Origin: Nemertoderma westbladi
Taxonomy: Eukaryota > Xenacoelomorpha > Nemertodermatida > Nemertodermatidae
Direction of reading: 5' to 3'
Length of the DNA stretch: 25,530 bases
Assembly: GCA_032718475.1 (NCBI GenBank)
Contig: JAUCBJ010008743.1
Coordinates: 1-25,530 of the forward strand
Shown here: positions 1 through 7,875 of the stretch, in pieces
How the letters are laid out: every line of letters starts with the position of its first letter
Numbering within the stretch: position 1 is the first letter of the stretch
Position numbers and translations under genes: made by a program
Notes under the pieces: model-generated
The model's database searches: none
What the model was told of the DNA's origin: nothing
The model's input: only the letters and a program-made list of their open reading frames with translations

Positions 1-1
1 G

Positions 2-991
2 TTAATCGGTGGTGTTCCTGAGGTAGGTTCGTTGGATATTCGACCATCCTATTTAACCGGATTGGGACGCGGACATCTAACATCGCCATTTAATCCTTAC
101 AACCGGACAGGATTAACTCCGATACAACCTGCCACGGAAGTCGAGGAGAGTGTCATCAGGAACGCTCTAGACGCCATCCGACAGAAAATCGGAAAGGGAA
201 CCCAGGATTTTCTAGAGAAACGTAAATTACGGCAGCAGGTCCAATCGGTGAAAGAGCTAACATTGCCGCAGTTCGATAGAGAAATTCAAAACCTCGAGGA
301 GGACATCGAGCTCGGACGTACGTATTCTCTACAGGAGTTTCTGGAAGAACGCTTGCAGAAACAAGTGGAGGAGAATCAAATGGAGGAGAGGCATACGGAA
401 ATGGATGAGAGAGAAGAAGCCGCTTTAGCCCAACCCGAAACTCAGATACTCATAACCGATCTCTACTCTAAAACCGTCCGTCATCCCTCGATGGTTCCGC
501 ATTTTGGAGATAAACTTTTCGCAAAGATACAACCCCAACTGGTTGATATCAGCATAAGATCGCAAAATCTTATCGCTGACGCTCCTATGTTACAGCGTCC
601 GCCAATCGAGGCCGCTCGAGTTGACGGTATACTCGTTGAACCTCCGGACAATCGAGCGGATCTTGTCCGTCGTATGGTACACGAGGTCAACATACGCGCT
701 AGACCTTTACAGAACTCTTTTTATGGAATTAAAGATCACCCTTATTATGTTAATCTGACTCAATATTATATGGTAAAACCGGATATACCGATCGCAATCC
801 CATACCTTCTGATGCAATCATATTGCACCCTTCACCCAGGAGTTATAGCCCTCCTCGTAAAGTGGCTCGCCCCAAAGAGAAAAGGACTCTTGCTAGCTTT
901 AAAAAACTGCGTAAACGCCGTCCGCGCAAGAAAGACTAACTGTTTAGAGTATTTTTATATTTTAGAAACTGTGATTTTGTATATTTTATAG
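2..991 (+). CDS. Unrecognised ORF, 5'-partial, with apparent frame break near its 3' end
   Basis: The frame is open from the window edge, so the true start lies upstream; the first Met-like codon inside (position 32) is TTG and is not a convincing start. About 330 codons are visible. The N-terminal part is Gly/Pro-rich (LTGLGRG), followed by a charged, Glu/Gln-rich stretch of about 70 residues (roughly residues 75-145) that looks helical or coiled-coil, then a mixed region. I see no signal peptide or membrane segment before the end. After about position 850 this frame becomes atypical (Cys/Ile/Leu-rich, AT-rich) and stops at 989-991. The frame one base back is open from 754 to 939 and codes a Ser/Pro then Lys/Arg-rich tail (motif KKLRKRRPRKKD) that looks much more like real protein. 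This suggests a one-base indel or a frameshift between about 754 and 850. I do not recognise the family. A mobile-element or virus-derived gene is possible because of the possible LTR downstream, but this is inference. Confidence 0.5.
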   Translation, partial: LIGGVPEVGSLDIRPSYLTGLGRGHLTSPFNPYNRTGLTPIQPATEVEESVIRNALDAIRQKIGKGTQDFLEKRKLRQQVQSVKELTLPQFDREIQNLEEDIELGRTYSLQEFLEERLQKQVEENQMEERHTEMDEREEAALAQPETQILITDLYSKTVRHPSMVPHFGDKLFAKIQPQLVDISIRSQNLIADAPMLQRPPIEAARVDGILVEPPDNRADLVRRMVHEVNIRARPLQNSFYGIKDHPYYVNLTQYYMVKPDIPIAIPYLLMQSYCTLHPGVIALLVKWLAPKRKGLLLALKNCVNAVRARKTNCLEYFYILETVILYIL

Positions 992-1023
992 ACTTAAATC
1001 CCATTTTCTGGGAGCGGTGTAAA

Positions 1024-1083
1024 AGCTTCTGTGGGATATAACTGGCCCCTTTTGCTTCGCAATCCAGTTTCCCCACAGGCGCT
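1024..1083 (+). other. Three-tier stem-loop downstream of the first ORF
   Basis: CTGTGGG (1029-1035) pairs with CCCACAG (1072-1078). Inside it AACTGG (1040-1045) pairs with CCAGTT (1064-1069), and inside that TTGC (1052-1055) pairs with GCAA (1059-1062). AGC (1024-1026) and GCT (1081-1083) can extend the base. The hairpin sits about 85-140 nt beyond the likely end of the ORF, so it may be a 3' UTR structure. It does not match the histone mRNA stem-loop. Function unknown. Confidence 0.5.
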
Positions 1084-1217
1084 GGAATACTCTAAAAAGG
1101 TTCTCTAACTGTATATATATTCCCCTCGCCCGCAAGGTACCTTTACAGGTGTTTTAACGGACATAAAAATCATTCTGCTATATACGTGTTTTGGCGGACA
1201 TGGTAAGGCAAAAAACC

Positions 1218-1717
1218 TGTAATGCACCAACTACCTTTCACAGCTTAGCCGTGATGATTCATATTACGACATCTAGCAGCTGGTTGCTGACATGGAAACA
1301 GCCATTGGACGCGTGGTTCTTTGTTTGGCTTGGGCCAATCAGGGCGGTTTTTCCTGTCGACGTGTAGCTTTTTAGTCGATCATAAGGAGAGTGTTCAGTC
1401 TTACTGTTTTTTCTTGTTACTTTGTTGTTATTGCTGTCTAAGCCAGAAACACCGGCCTTTTGGGAAGAACTCTAGTAAACTGCTTGAATTATCGAAAGTA
1501 TAAACTGTTACCTCAATAAATCACTAACTAACTAACGAATCTTAACTAATTGATCAATCTTAATTAACATACTCACTTAATTTAATTGCATTGATCATAT
1601 TGTTTGTACTGTTATTTTACCGTCAGTTATTAATTGTAAATATTTGTTGATGGAAATATTGCTATTTGGATAATACGGATAAATCACCCAATTCCCAATT
1701 TTCTTGATAACACTACA
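1218..1717 (+). mobile_element. Possible LTR (500 bp) of an LTR retroelement
   Basis: The segment opens with TGTAATG and closes with CACTACA, an imperfect 7-bp terminal inverted repeat (6 of 7) with TG...CA ends, and is exactly 500 bp. Inside, in LTR-like order, are an inverted CCAAT (ATTGG near 1304) and a direct CCAAT (near 1335), an initiator-like TCAGT near 1396, and AATAAA at 1515-1520. There is no convincing polypurine tract just upstream (AAGGCAAAAAACC only). The partner LTR would lie outside the window, so identity between LTRs and target duplication cannot be tested. An ordinary promoter plus polyadenylation signal is the alternative. Confidence 0.28.
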
Positions 1718-1819
1718 GGTTAGAGAGACCGGCTATATATAACAATTGCGATTTATATTAATGTGGTGTGTATTGAATCCAATGTTATTTAGCAGACCCT
1801 ACGTGAGTCAATTACTGCT

Positions 1820-3112
1820 CTCTTTATGTGTGATCAAATGTACTGACTGGCGGCAGAATAGTGTGTATGATTGTGATTGGTAACAAAGTATTTCCTAAAG
1901 AATACGTTTTATACTTTAATCATAAGCAGTATCGTTGCGTTTAGTATAAGTCTTAGTTCTGTTTAAATAGATAAAGCGCCACGTCCTAAAGGAACTGTTA
2001 ATATTTCCCGAAAGCCAATAATATCTGTCAGAGATTAATTATTAACGATCTATCGAATAATACATTAGGTATACACTGCAACCTTACACTGTAATAATAC
2101 AATTCAAGCATCCGAATTCAGTCTCCCGGGTGTAGATCCATCGGGTGAATGATCGCGCATGGGCTGACTTCGGCTAGTGTTTTGCGTATTAGCATAAATT
2201 ATTGTCGTATGCTAAAGTGGTTTTAATTAACTAAAAGACATATAAATTTTGGCAGGTTAAACTGCTAAAGGTCTTCAAAAGCGCGAACAATGGCTCTAAA
2301 GTATTTTTAACCAAAATTACCCAGCCTTAGATCCCCTCTGTTCCAAATTTCAACTGATTTCAGTCAGAATTGTTTAAGAAATAGATTCTGAGATAAATGG
2401 GTTTAACGATGAATGAAAAATACCGATAATAGACCTCCCCCCCCCCCCCCCCCCGACCCACCCCCTCTCTCTTAAAATACGCTGCACGTTATTTTGACCC
2501 CTCTGCGTTTTTATTTTGTTGAGCACCGCACCGGTGGGAGCCCTGTCCAGTCCATGACTACCAACAGTGAAAGTTGAATACTCCAATAGTAATAACAATA
2601 GTTCACTTCCATTGATAAGAGAACAAAAAGTTTGCTGGCAAATACACTCCATTACTGTTCGCGCTTTTAGACCTTTAGCAGTTTAACCCGCCAAATTTAG
2701 GTGTCTTCTAGGTTATAAATCGACTTTAGCCTATAACAAGTATTTGATACACATAAAGCTACATTAGCCGAAGCCAGCCTATGCGCGATCATTCACCCAC
2801 GGTTAAGGGAGACTGGATTCGGATGCTCTGACCTTATTGCGGTGTAGGCCTACTGTACTATTCGATTGATCGTTAATATATAATCTCTGACAAATATTAT
2901 TCACTTTCGGGAAATATTAACAGTTCCTTTAGGACGTGGCGCTCTAAGTATGTAAACAGAGTTATGACTTACACTAAACACAACACTAATGATTTACGTA
3001 TAAAGCGCATTCTTTAGGAAATGCTTTGTTACCTGTCACACTCATGCACACTACCGCACACTGCTGCACACTGATCTGCCGACCTTCACTAATTTTAGTC
3101 ATATATAAAGAG
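1820..3112. mobile_element. Foldback element with ~480-bp diverged inverted arms
   Basis: The left arm (about 1820-2308) aligns in reverse complement with the right arm (about 2638-3112) along nearly its whole length. A 38-bp stretch is perfectly conserved between 1977-2014 and 2904-2941. Other anchors are the innermost GCGCGAACA / TGTTCGCGC pair and outer CTCTTTAT / ATAAAGAG. The arms otherwise differ by many substitutions and small indels, so the element is old or its arms evolved separately. The 2309-2637 interior is unrelated to the arms and has no coding content I can support. No transposase is present, so this would be a non-autonomous foldback or MITE-like element. No clear target-site duplication is visible. 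Confidence 0.72.
2437..2454 (+). repeat. Poly-C run of 18
   Basis: Eighteen consecutive C lie in the interior of the foldback, followed by more C-rich sequence to about 2468. The opposite strand is a G-run able to form a quadruplex. The exact length may be unreliable because such runs are hard to sequence. Confidence 0.85.
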
Positions 3113-3244
3113 AACCTGGAGAGCTAGTGGGCCACTGGTTGAAAAGTAAAAGTCGGCCACTAGACCAGGGCATAAGCACAAAGTCTGACGACTTATTTTC
3201 AGTGCGGTCCCCCCAGAACTTTACTCCCCAGAGGAAACTCAAAT

Positions 3245-3405
3245 ACTCATTTAGCTACCACTTAAGGATGCAAGGCAGAGATGCGCCCTGGCTGGTCCCT
3301 TTAAAGCATTCGTGCCGAAACGAAAAATGCCCTGGCCCGTGTGAGGATCGAACCCACGACCTACGGGAGATGTGAATTCAATGCAACCACTACACCAAGA
3401 TGGAA
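3245..3405 (-). mobile_element. tRNA-derived SINE (minus strand)
   Basis: Read on the minus strand, the segment has a pol III A box, TGGTGTAGTGGTTGCA (complement of 3382-3397), and a B box, GGTTCGATCC (complement of 3345-3354), at tRNA-like spacing. The T-arm stem GTGGG/CTCAC can form around the B box, but acceptor and anticodon stems do not close, so this is a tRNA-like head and not a tRNA gene. The body continues toward lower coordinates with a GC-balanced domain that includes a small hairpin at 3306-3330. The 5' limit may extend beyond 3405 (to about 3530) and the 3' end is not clear; no simple-repeat tail or target duplication was found. SINE family unassigned. Confidence 0.55.
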
Positions 3406-3770
3406 CCTGGGCTCGGGAGTTCATCCTGCAACGAAGCGTGTTCATCGCAGACACAGTCCGTAGAGTTAGGGTGGAAGCCCTGCATCCGAGCGATAAGGTG
3501 GTGGAAACCATAAGACGAGTACCGTGTCACAACGTGTCTGAGTTTCGAATATTTAATATTAAATATTTTAGTGATTTTGGTTTGGCATTATTTTTAGTGA
3601 AAATGAAATTATTTATCGTGAGACAAAAAATAAGAGCCTAATAGAATACAACTATAAAAAGGTAACATTTCACGAAACGACAACAACTGTTTTATAAGTA
3701 GGAAGATTGTAACACCTGCGGTAGGCTACCTGCGTAATAAAAATAAGCAACAAATATTTATGGAAATTCT

Positions 3771-3995
3771 TAAACGTTTATGTAAATAAGCAAGCAGTAA
3801 ACGTTTATGTAAATAAGCAAGCAGTAAACGTTTATGTAAATAAGCAAGCAGTAAACGTTTATGTAAATAAGCAAGCAGTAAACGTTTATGTAAATAAGCA
3901 AGCAGTAAACGTTTATGTAAATAAGCAAGCAGTAAACGTTTATGTAAATAAGCAAGCAGTAAACGTTTATGTAATTAAGCAAGCAGTAAACGTTT
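3771..3995. repeat. 27-bp minisatellite, 8.3 copies
   Basis: Eight full 27-bp units start at 3771, 3798, 3825, 3852, 3879, 3906, 3933 and 3960, with a 9-bp partial unit at 3987-3995. Units are identical apart from one change in the last full copy (GTAATTAAGC in place of GTAAATAAGC). Each starts with the 10-bp palindrome TAAACGTTTA. A degenerate precursor-like copy is visible just before (about 3740-3767). The array ends 10 bp beyond the SOWAH stop codon, so it would be transcribed in that gene's 3' UTR. Because 27 is a multiple of three, it creates a spurious periodic reading frame on the minus strand. Confidence 0.95.
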
Positions 3996-4005
3996 CCGCA
4001 ACCAC

Positions 4006-5166
4006 CTACGAGGACCCCCCTGCAATGCTCATCCGAGCGTGTTTAAATCTCCGCTCTAGAGACATGACCTTACTGACTAGGTGGTCCCCGAATATATGTG
4101 AGTACGGAGTTGTGTGATCCTCAAGGGCTTTTTGGGACTCAGATTTTAAATTTTTAGATGCAACGGCTAACGGTTTCTTTCCACTGTGGTCGCGCACGTT
4201 GGCGTCTGCGTTGTACATCATCACTAGCATCAGTATCACGGAGTCGTGCCCCTGTCTGCAGGCGAGATGCAGGGGGGTGTACCCCCCGTGTGTCTTGGAG
4301 TTCACCTCGATGTCCGGCTGGCCCCCTAGAAACTGCAGCACATGGGGAAAATTCTTGAAGGCGGCCCAATGTAAGGCGGTCCAGCCGTTAAGGAAGTCCT
4401 TCTTGTTAAGCAACCTGGGGTCAGTCTCCAACATCTGTTGGAGTTGGGATTTATTGCAGGCAGCTGATTGGGCCATCCAACGTCTTTCTATTTCCGGTAA
4501 AGGTTCGAATTCCTCTTCGTCTGCCCTCCCCCCTGCCGAAAGCGTCACAACGTCGTTTACTGATTCATTATTACCCTCGAGGGACTCCTGGTTCCTACGA
4601 TGGAGGATTATTTCCATATTGGGATCCCGCGGTACTAATCCCTTAAACTCCAGGTTGCCTCCGCCTTTGTGAATCGGTTTCGCAGTTTCGGATATCGCCT
4701 TGGACGCGTGGTAATAAGTCGAGGACTTAGGAGTTACATCAGTCTGGTTGTCTTTCGGGATATCCATAAGTGTTTCTTGTTCTTCTACATCTACACTCAC
4801 TATTGGGGCGCTTCCTGACACGCTTACAGTTGAATCTGTTTCTAATACGCTTTGTGGTTCTGTTGCAACGGGTTCGTTATCACTTGGAAGATGCGCGTTT
4901 TCTCCAACACTACTTTCCCAATAGAGGCTCTTTAAGAACAGCCATTTCTCGCCGTTTTCATCTTTCCTTAACTCAGAAAGACGGGCAACGTATTCTTTGA
5001 ACTGTTTTCTAGCAATGTCTTTATTATCGGGGTCATGTAGAAACTCCTTAAAGTATTCCACGAGATCGGAATGTTTCACTTTCTCTTCGTGTTGAAGGAA
5101 ATATCGCTTTATTGATGCAACCGACAATTCATCAGGGCTTTCTGCTTCTGGTCGTGACGAAGACAT
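4006..5166 (-). CDS. SOWAH-family (sosondowah) ankyrin repeat protein
   Basis: A 386-residue single-exon frame with ATG at 5164-5166 (A at -3) and TAG at 4006-4008. Residues about 14-80 resemble the N-terminal winged-helix-like SOWAH domain (LSVASIKRYFLQHEEKV, then a DLVEYFKEFL segment, ending EKWLFLK). Residues about 90-215 are a low-complexity acidic/Ser linker. Residues about 228-345 hold ankyrin repeats, with two clear ones starting GWTALHWAAF (261-270) and GGYTPLHLACRQGH (294-307), flanked by degenerate ones; the ERRWM..AA segment before them is also typical. SOWAH proteins are animal proteins of poorly known function; ankyrin repeats usually bind partner proteins. Length is within the family range I recall (SOWAHD shorter, SOWAHA-C longer). 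The frame is undamaged, so it is probably functional. Which vertebrate paralogue it matches best cannot be told. A minisatellite and a SINE lie in its 3' flank. Confidence 0.88.
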   Translation of the reverse strand: MSSSRPEAESPDELSVASIKRYFLQHEEKVKHSDLVEYFKEFLHDPDNKDIARKQFKEYVARLSELRKDENGEKWLFLKSLYWESSVGENAHLPSDNEPVATEPQSVLETDSTVSVSGSAPIVSVDVEEQETLMDIPKDNQTDVTPKSSTYYHASKAISETAKPIHKGGGNLEFKGLVPRDPNMEIILHRRNQESLEGNNESVNDVVTLSAGGRADEEEFEPLPEIERRWMAQSAACNKSQLQQMLETDPRLLNKKDFLNGWTALHWAAFKNFPHVLQFLGGQPDIEVNSKTHGGYTPLHLACRQGHDSVILMLVMMYNADANVRDHSGKKPLAVASKNLKSESQKALEDHTTPYSHIFGDHLVSKVMSLERRFKHARMSIAGGSS

Positions 5167-5422
5167 ATTTCCACACTATATATTACAGTACAGGAATCTG
5201 CATATTTGAGAATGGCAGAATGGACACATGGGTGTAAACAAGAGACTACAAGAGCAGATACCGGTAGCGGTAACCGTTATTATATTAGGCTGTCAGCCTA
5301 TCAAAAACTACCAAAATTATTTACTACTGTATAATACATTGTGCTACTTATTTTACTAGGCGACATTCACCTTTCGGGTGCATTTCAGCATTTGTCAATA
5401 ATAAAACCATAATTGTAACCGG
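5167..5422. other. 5' flank of the SOWAH gene; no gene seen
   Basis: This AT-rich segment would carry the SOWAH promoter and 5' UTR on the minus strand. I see no TATA box at a convincing distance and no reading frame. Confidence 0.4.
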
Positions 5423-5745
5423 AACCAAAACAATAAAAGAGAAAATCAATAACAAAACTGGATTTCCATTTCGTAGAGTAATTTAATGGAAAGGAGCACG
5501 TTACAGTGACGGTGTTTTATAACCAAAACAATAAACGAACTAGATTTCTTAATTAATGGAAAGGAAAGGACCAGGTTACATAGTAGCACGCTTTTCTAAC
5601 CAAAACAATAACGAAAGAACACAGGTTACAGTCTTATTTTTGCAACAGACTGATGGTTGGCCTATGGCATGACCAGGTTACAGGTAGCACACTTTTCTAA
5701 CCAAAACAATTTTTAAACGATAACAAAAGACACAGGTGAAAGTCT
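5423..5745. repeat. Degenerate tandem repeats (AACCAAAACAATA family)
   Basis: The motif AACCAAAACAAT recurs at 5423, 5521, 5598 and 5699 (spacings 98, 77 and 101 bp). Between copies are conserved pieces in fixed order: GGAAAGGA, CAGGTTACA, GTAGCAC and CTTTTCT. Units are strongly diverged. Another copy with the same order of pieces occurs at 9945-10040, so this is a dispersed family and not only a local tandem array. No coding content. Confidence 0.7.
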
Positions 5746-6646
5746 TATGGCCTACATACTACGGCCTGCTGGTGCCAGTTTATTTTTACAATATTATGAT
5801 GTTTTGATATGGGGAGAGTTCTATAAATTTTCATTTGCTGTAATTTGGTCAATGGACGTAATTGAATACTACTGTAAGTCTCCTCGTTAAGCAAGATACA
5901 AACTTTTATGGTAGCTAGTGTTTTAGCTAGTAATTTCAACACTGGTTCCGACACCCTACTTCGCCCTCTACCTACAAATATTTTGTTGTAGCTAGTTATT
6001 TTTACTATTTGTATATAAAATGTTCCAGAACATGTTACAGTAGCTATTCATTTAAAAAAATGTTCTAGACAAATATTTCTTGTTCTAGAACATTTTTTAG
6101 AAAAAAATCTGGATATTTAAAACGCATGGAATCGTTCTAAAACGTGTTTAAAATAAATAAAAAAAAACATTTTATTCACAATATTTTTTTTCACTATTTT
6201 TTTTATTGATTTTAAACACGTTTTAGAACGCTTCTATGCGTTTTAAATAGAATCCAGAATTTTTTCAAATAAATGTTCTAGAACAAAAAATATTTGTTCT
6301 AGAACATAATTTTTTTTTAATTAATAGCTAACATGTTCTGGAACATTTTCTATACAAATTGTAATAAGAACTATGTGCTACAAAATATTTATAGAGGGAA
6401 GTAGGATGTCGGAACCAGTGTTGAAATTACTAGCTAAATCTACCTAAAACACTAGCTACCATAAAATTTAGTATATTGCTTAACGATGAGACTTCAACTT
6501 CGTCCATTGACCAAATTGTAGCAAATTAAAATTTATAGAACTCTCCCTATATCAAAATATCATAATATTGTAAATAAACTGGCCTCTTTTTTTCAGCCTC
6601 TTTAGGTGACCTAGCAGGCCGTAGTATACTGGTATAGTAGGCCATG
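5746..6646. mobile_element. Second foldback element, ~900 bp, near-palindromic
   Basis: The left arm (about 5746-6166) matches the reverse complement of the right arm (about 6195-6646), including ATGGCCTAC / GTAGGCCAT at the outer ends and AAACACGTTTTAGAACG near the centre. The central spacer is only about 30 bp of A/T-rich sequence, so the whole element could fold into one long hairpin. The arms have small indels; the right arm has an extra stretch near 6585-6620. Reading frames inside are by-products of the repeat. No transposase is present. Short direct copies of TTATTTTTGCAAC flank it at 5635 and 6650, suggesting insertion into, or joint amplification with, the neighbouring repeat family. 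Confidence 0.78.
6021..6345. promoter_or_regulatory. Cluster of TGTTCYRGAACA palindromes (HSE-like)
   Basis: Near-identical 12-bp palindromes lie at 6021-6032 (TGTTCCAGAACA), 6081-6092, 6274-6285, 6295-6306 (TGTTCTAGAACA) and 6334-6345 (TGTTCTGGAACA), with a broken copy at 6061. Each contains TTCnnGAA, the dimer half of the heat-shock-factor site. They come in mirrored sets because they lie in the two foldback arms. Whether any factor binds is unknown. Confidence 0.3.
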
Positions 6647-6729
6647 GTGTTATTTTTGCAACCGGCTGATGGACATGTGGCTAAGTCACACGAATAGTTC
6701 ACAAAAGGCACTTTGGCATTTTGGGAGGG

Positions 6730-7020
6730 GCATTTGTAAAACGAGGATACCAGCAAAATCCGCGGATCCTGTTGCGGATACCATAGAAGCAATGACTGAT
6801 CCCAGTAGGATCCGCGGATCCTAGAAACCACGGATCCGCGGATCCAATAATAGTCTATGGTATCCGCATTATACAAATTTGTAAAACGCGGATCCCATAG
6901 AAAACCATTAAGGCAGCGGATCCCATAGACACCATTGAATAACCTTTATGTACGTACATGTCTCTTATGGAGTTATGGTGTCCGCTGTTTACAAATTTGT
7001 AAAGAGCGGATCCCGTTCAA
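6730..7020. repeat. Cluster of GGATCCGCGGATCC palindromes and related repeats
   Basis: The 14-bp palindrome GGATCCGCGGATCC occurs at 6808-6821 and again exactly 24 bp on, at 6832-6845; a shorter form ATCCGCGGAT is at 6758-6767. Related half-sites GCGGATCCCATAG (6888-6900 and near 6916) and the opposite-strand form TATGGTATCCGC (near 6856) alternate around them. ACAAATTTGTAAA followed by GCGGATCCC appears twice (about 6873-6895 and 6993-7014). No reading frame is credible here. Confidence 0.75.
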
Positions 7021-7147
7021 ACAATAATGCAATTGCTTGATTCTGTATGTAGGGCAATTGTAATATGTTTTGTTTCGACAAATATATTGATATACAAAAT
7101 AAACTAAAATATCTACGGTGGTGATTTCCGGCCATTTACTACTTTAT

Positions 7148-7236
7148 CGAGTATTTTTTTCATTTTTTTTCCAAAGTAAGTATTTTTTCCATTTTTTTTT
7201 TGAAAGTAAGTATTTTTTTCATTTTTTTCGAAAGTA
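7148..7236 (+). repeat. T-rich tandem repeat, 29-30 bp units
   Basis: Three units begin at about 7151, 7180 and 7210, each reading GTATTTTTTTCATTTTTTT with slight length changes and joined by AAAGTAA. The pyrimidine tracts vary by one or two T. Confidence 0.8.
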
Positions 7237-7560
7237 TAATACAAATCTTAATGAGATCGCTTTGGACGACTATCCAGCTATTTCTCATCTACATTCAGCA
7301 TATTTGGAATCCTTGTTAATTAAGTCTACCACCTATTTCACAGTAACCAACGATTGCTATAAGGTTGAGGAAAAAGGACTGGTGCAATATCGACGGAGAC
7401 ACTTTTTAAACGATTGCATCTAAAGAATGAAAGTGAGAATAAAAATTATGATTCACACCGCTAAATGGTGAAAAGTGGCGAAACTATTTTGACTTTGAGT
7501 TATTCTTTTCATGATACAAATTAACAGGAAGATGACATAATACATAATTTATAAGTACGT
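7237..7560. other. Intergenic; no supported gene
   Basis: A plus-strand frame runs through 7231-7423 (about 63 codons beyond the T-rich repeat, ending at a TAA at 7421-7423) with a fairly ordinary amino acid mix (for example ALDDYPAISHLHSAY). It has no ATG and no recognisable family. It could be an eroded exon or transposon remnant, or chance. Nothing else is seen. Confidence 0.3.
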
Positions 7561-7652
7561 AAATGCCAAAATGCCAGAGTGCTTTTGGAGAAATGTAGTA
7601 ATGTAGTATGATTCTAACAGTTCCCCAAAGGCACTTTGGCATTCTGGCATTT
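7561..7652. repeat. Hairpin with 32-bp arms
   Basis: The arm at 7561-7592 pairs with 7621-7652 over 32 positions, with two G-U wobbles and two A-C mismatches, around a 28-nt loop. The right-arm motif GGCACTTTGGCATT also occurs at 6708-6721, so the arm belongs to a dispersed family. It sits about 220 bp upstream of the HSD17B12-like start codon. A MITE-like origin is most likely; a small-RNA precursor cannot be excluded. Confidence 0.65.
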
Positions 7653-7875
7653 AGTTGAAATTCATTATTCGCTGAGATCCGGGTAGGCCTATGGTGTATT
7701 AGTATTGTATGGTACCCGACCCGTACTGCCGTACTTAGCTGAACCAGACATCGAATACAGGAATAGCTGTAGTCTTTTGGGTAATTCTGTAATTCGTAGG
7801 ACCGTCCGGCATCCGGGGACATCGTTATACAGTTACCCATAATTATTGTTCTGGACTGACACTGAACGCACTGCG

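Noticed and set aside
754-939. Programmed -1 ribosomal frameshift in the first ORF
   Set aside because: No canonical slippery heptamer or nearby downstream pseudoknot is evident in the overlap, so an indel is more likely. Kept only as a frame-break finding.
1321-1503. Plus-strand 60-codon gene
   Set aside because: Cys/Leu-rich translation of the possible LTR with no GTG/ATG context or family; it overlaps promoter-like and poly(A) motifs.
3329-3405. Functional tRNA gene (minus)
   Set aside because: A and B boxes and a T arm are present, but acceptor and anticodon stems do not close. It is a tRNA-derived SINE head.
3770-3982. Minus-strand repetitive protein
   Set aside because: The frame exists only because the 27-bp repeat is divisible by three; no protein family or coding flank.
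4199-4672. Plus-strand 157-codon gene
   Set aside because: Antisense shadow of the SOWAH ankyrin region, which has clear family motifs on the minus strand.
5745-5954. Minus-strand 69-codon gene
   Set aside because: It lies wholly in a foldback arm, and the other arm holds a disrupted copy. No family seen.
7118-7423. 101-codon plus-strand gene
   Set aside because: It starts with GTG, has no ATG, and its first half is translation of a T-rich tandem repeat. Only the 7231-7423 part is mildly protein-like, and it is not enough to call.
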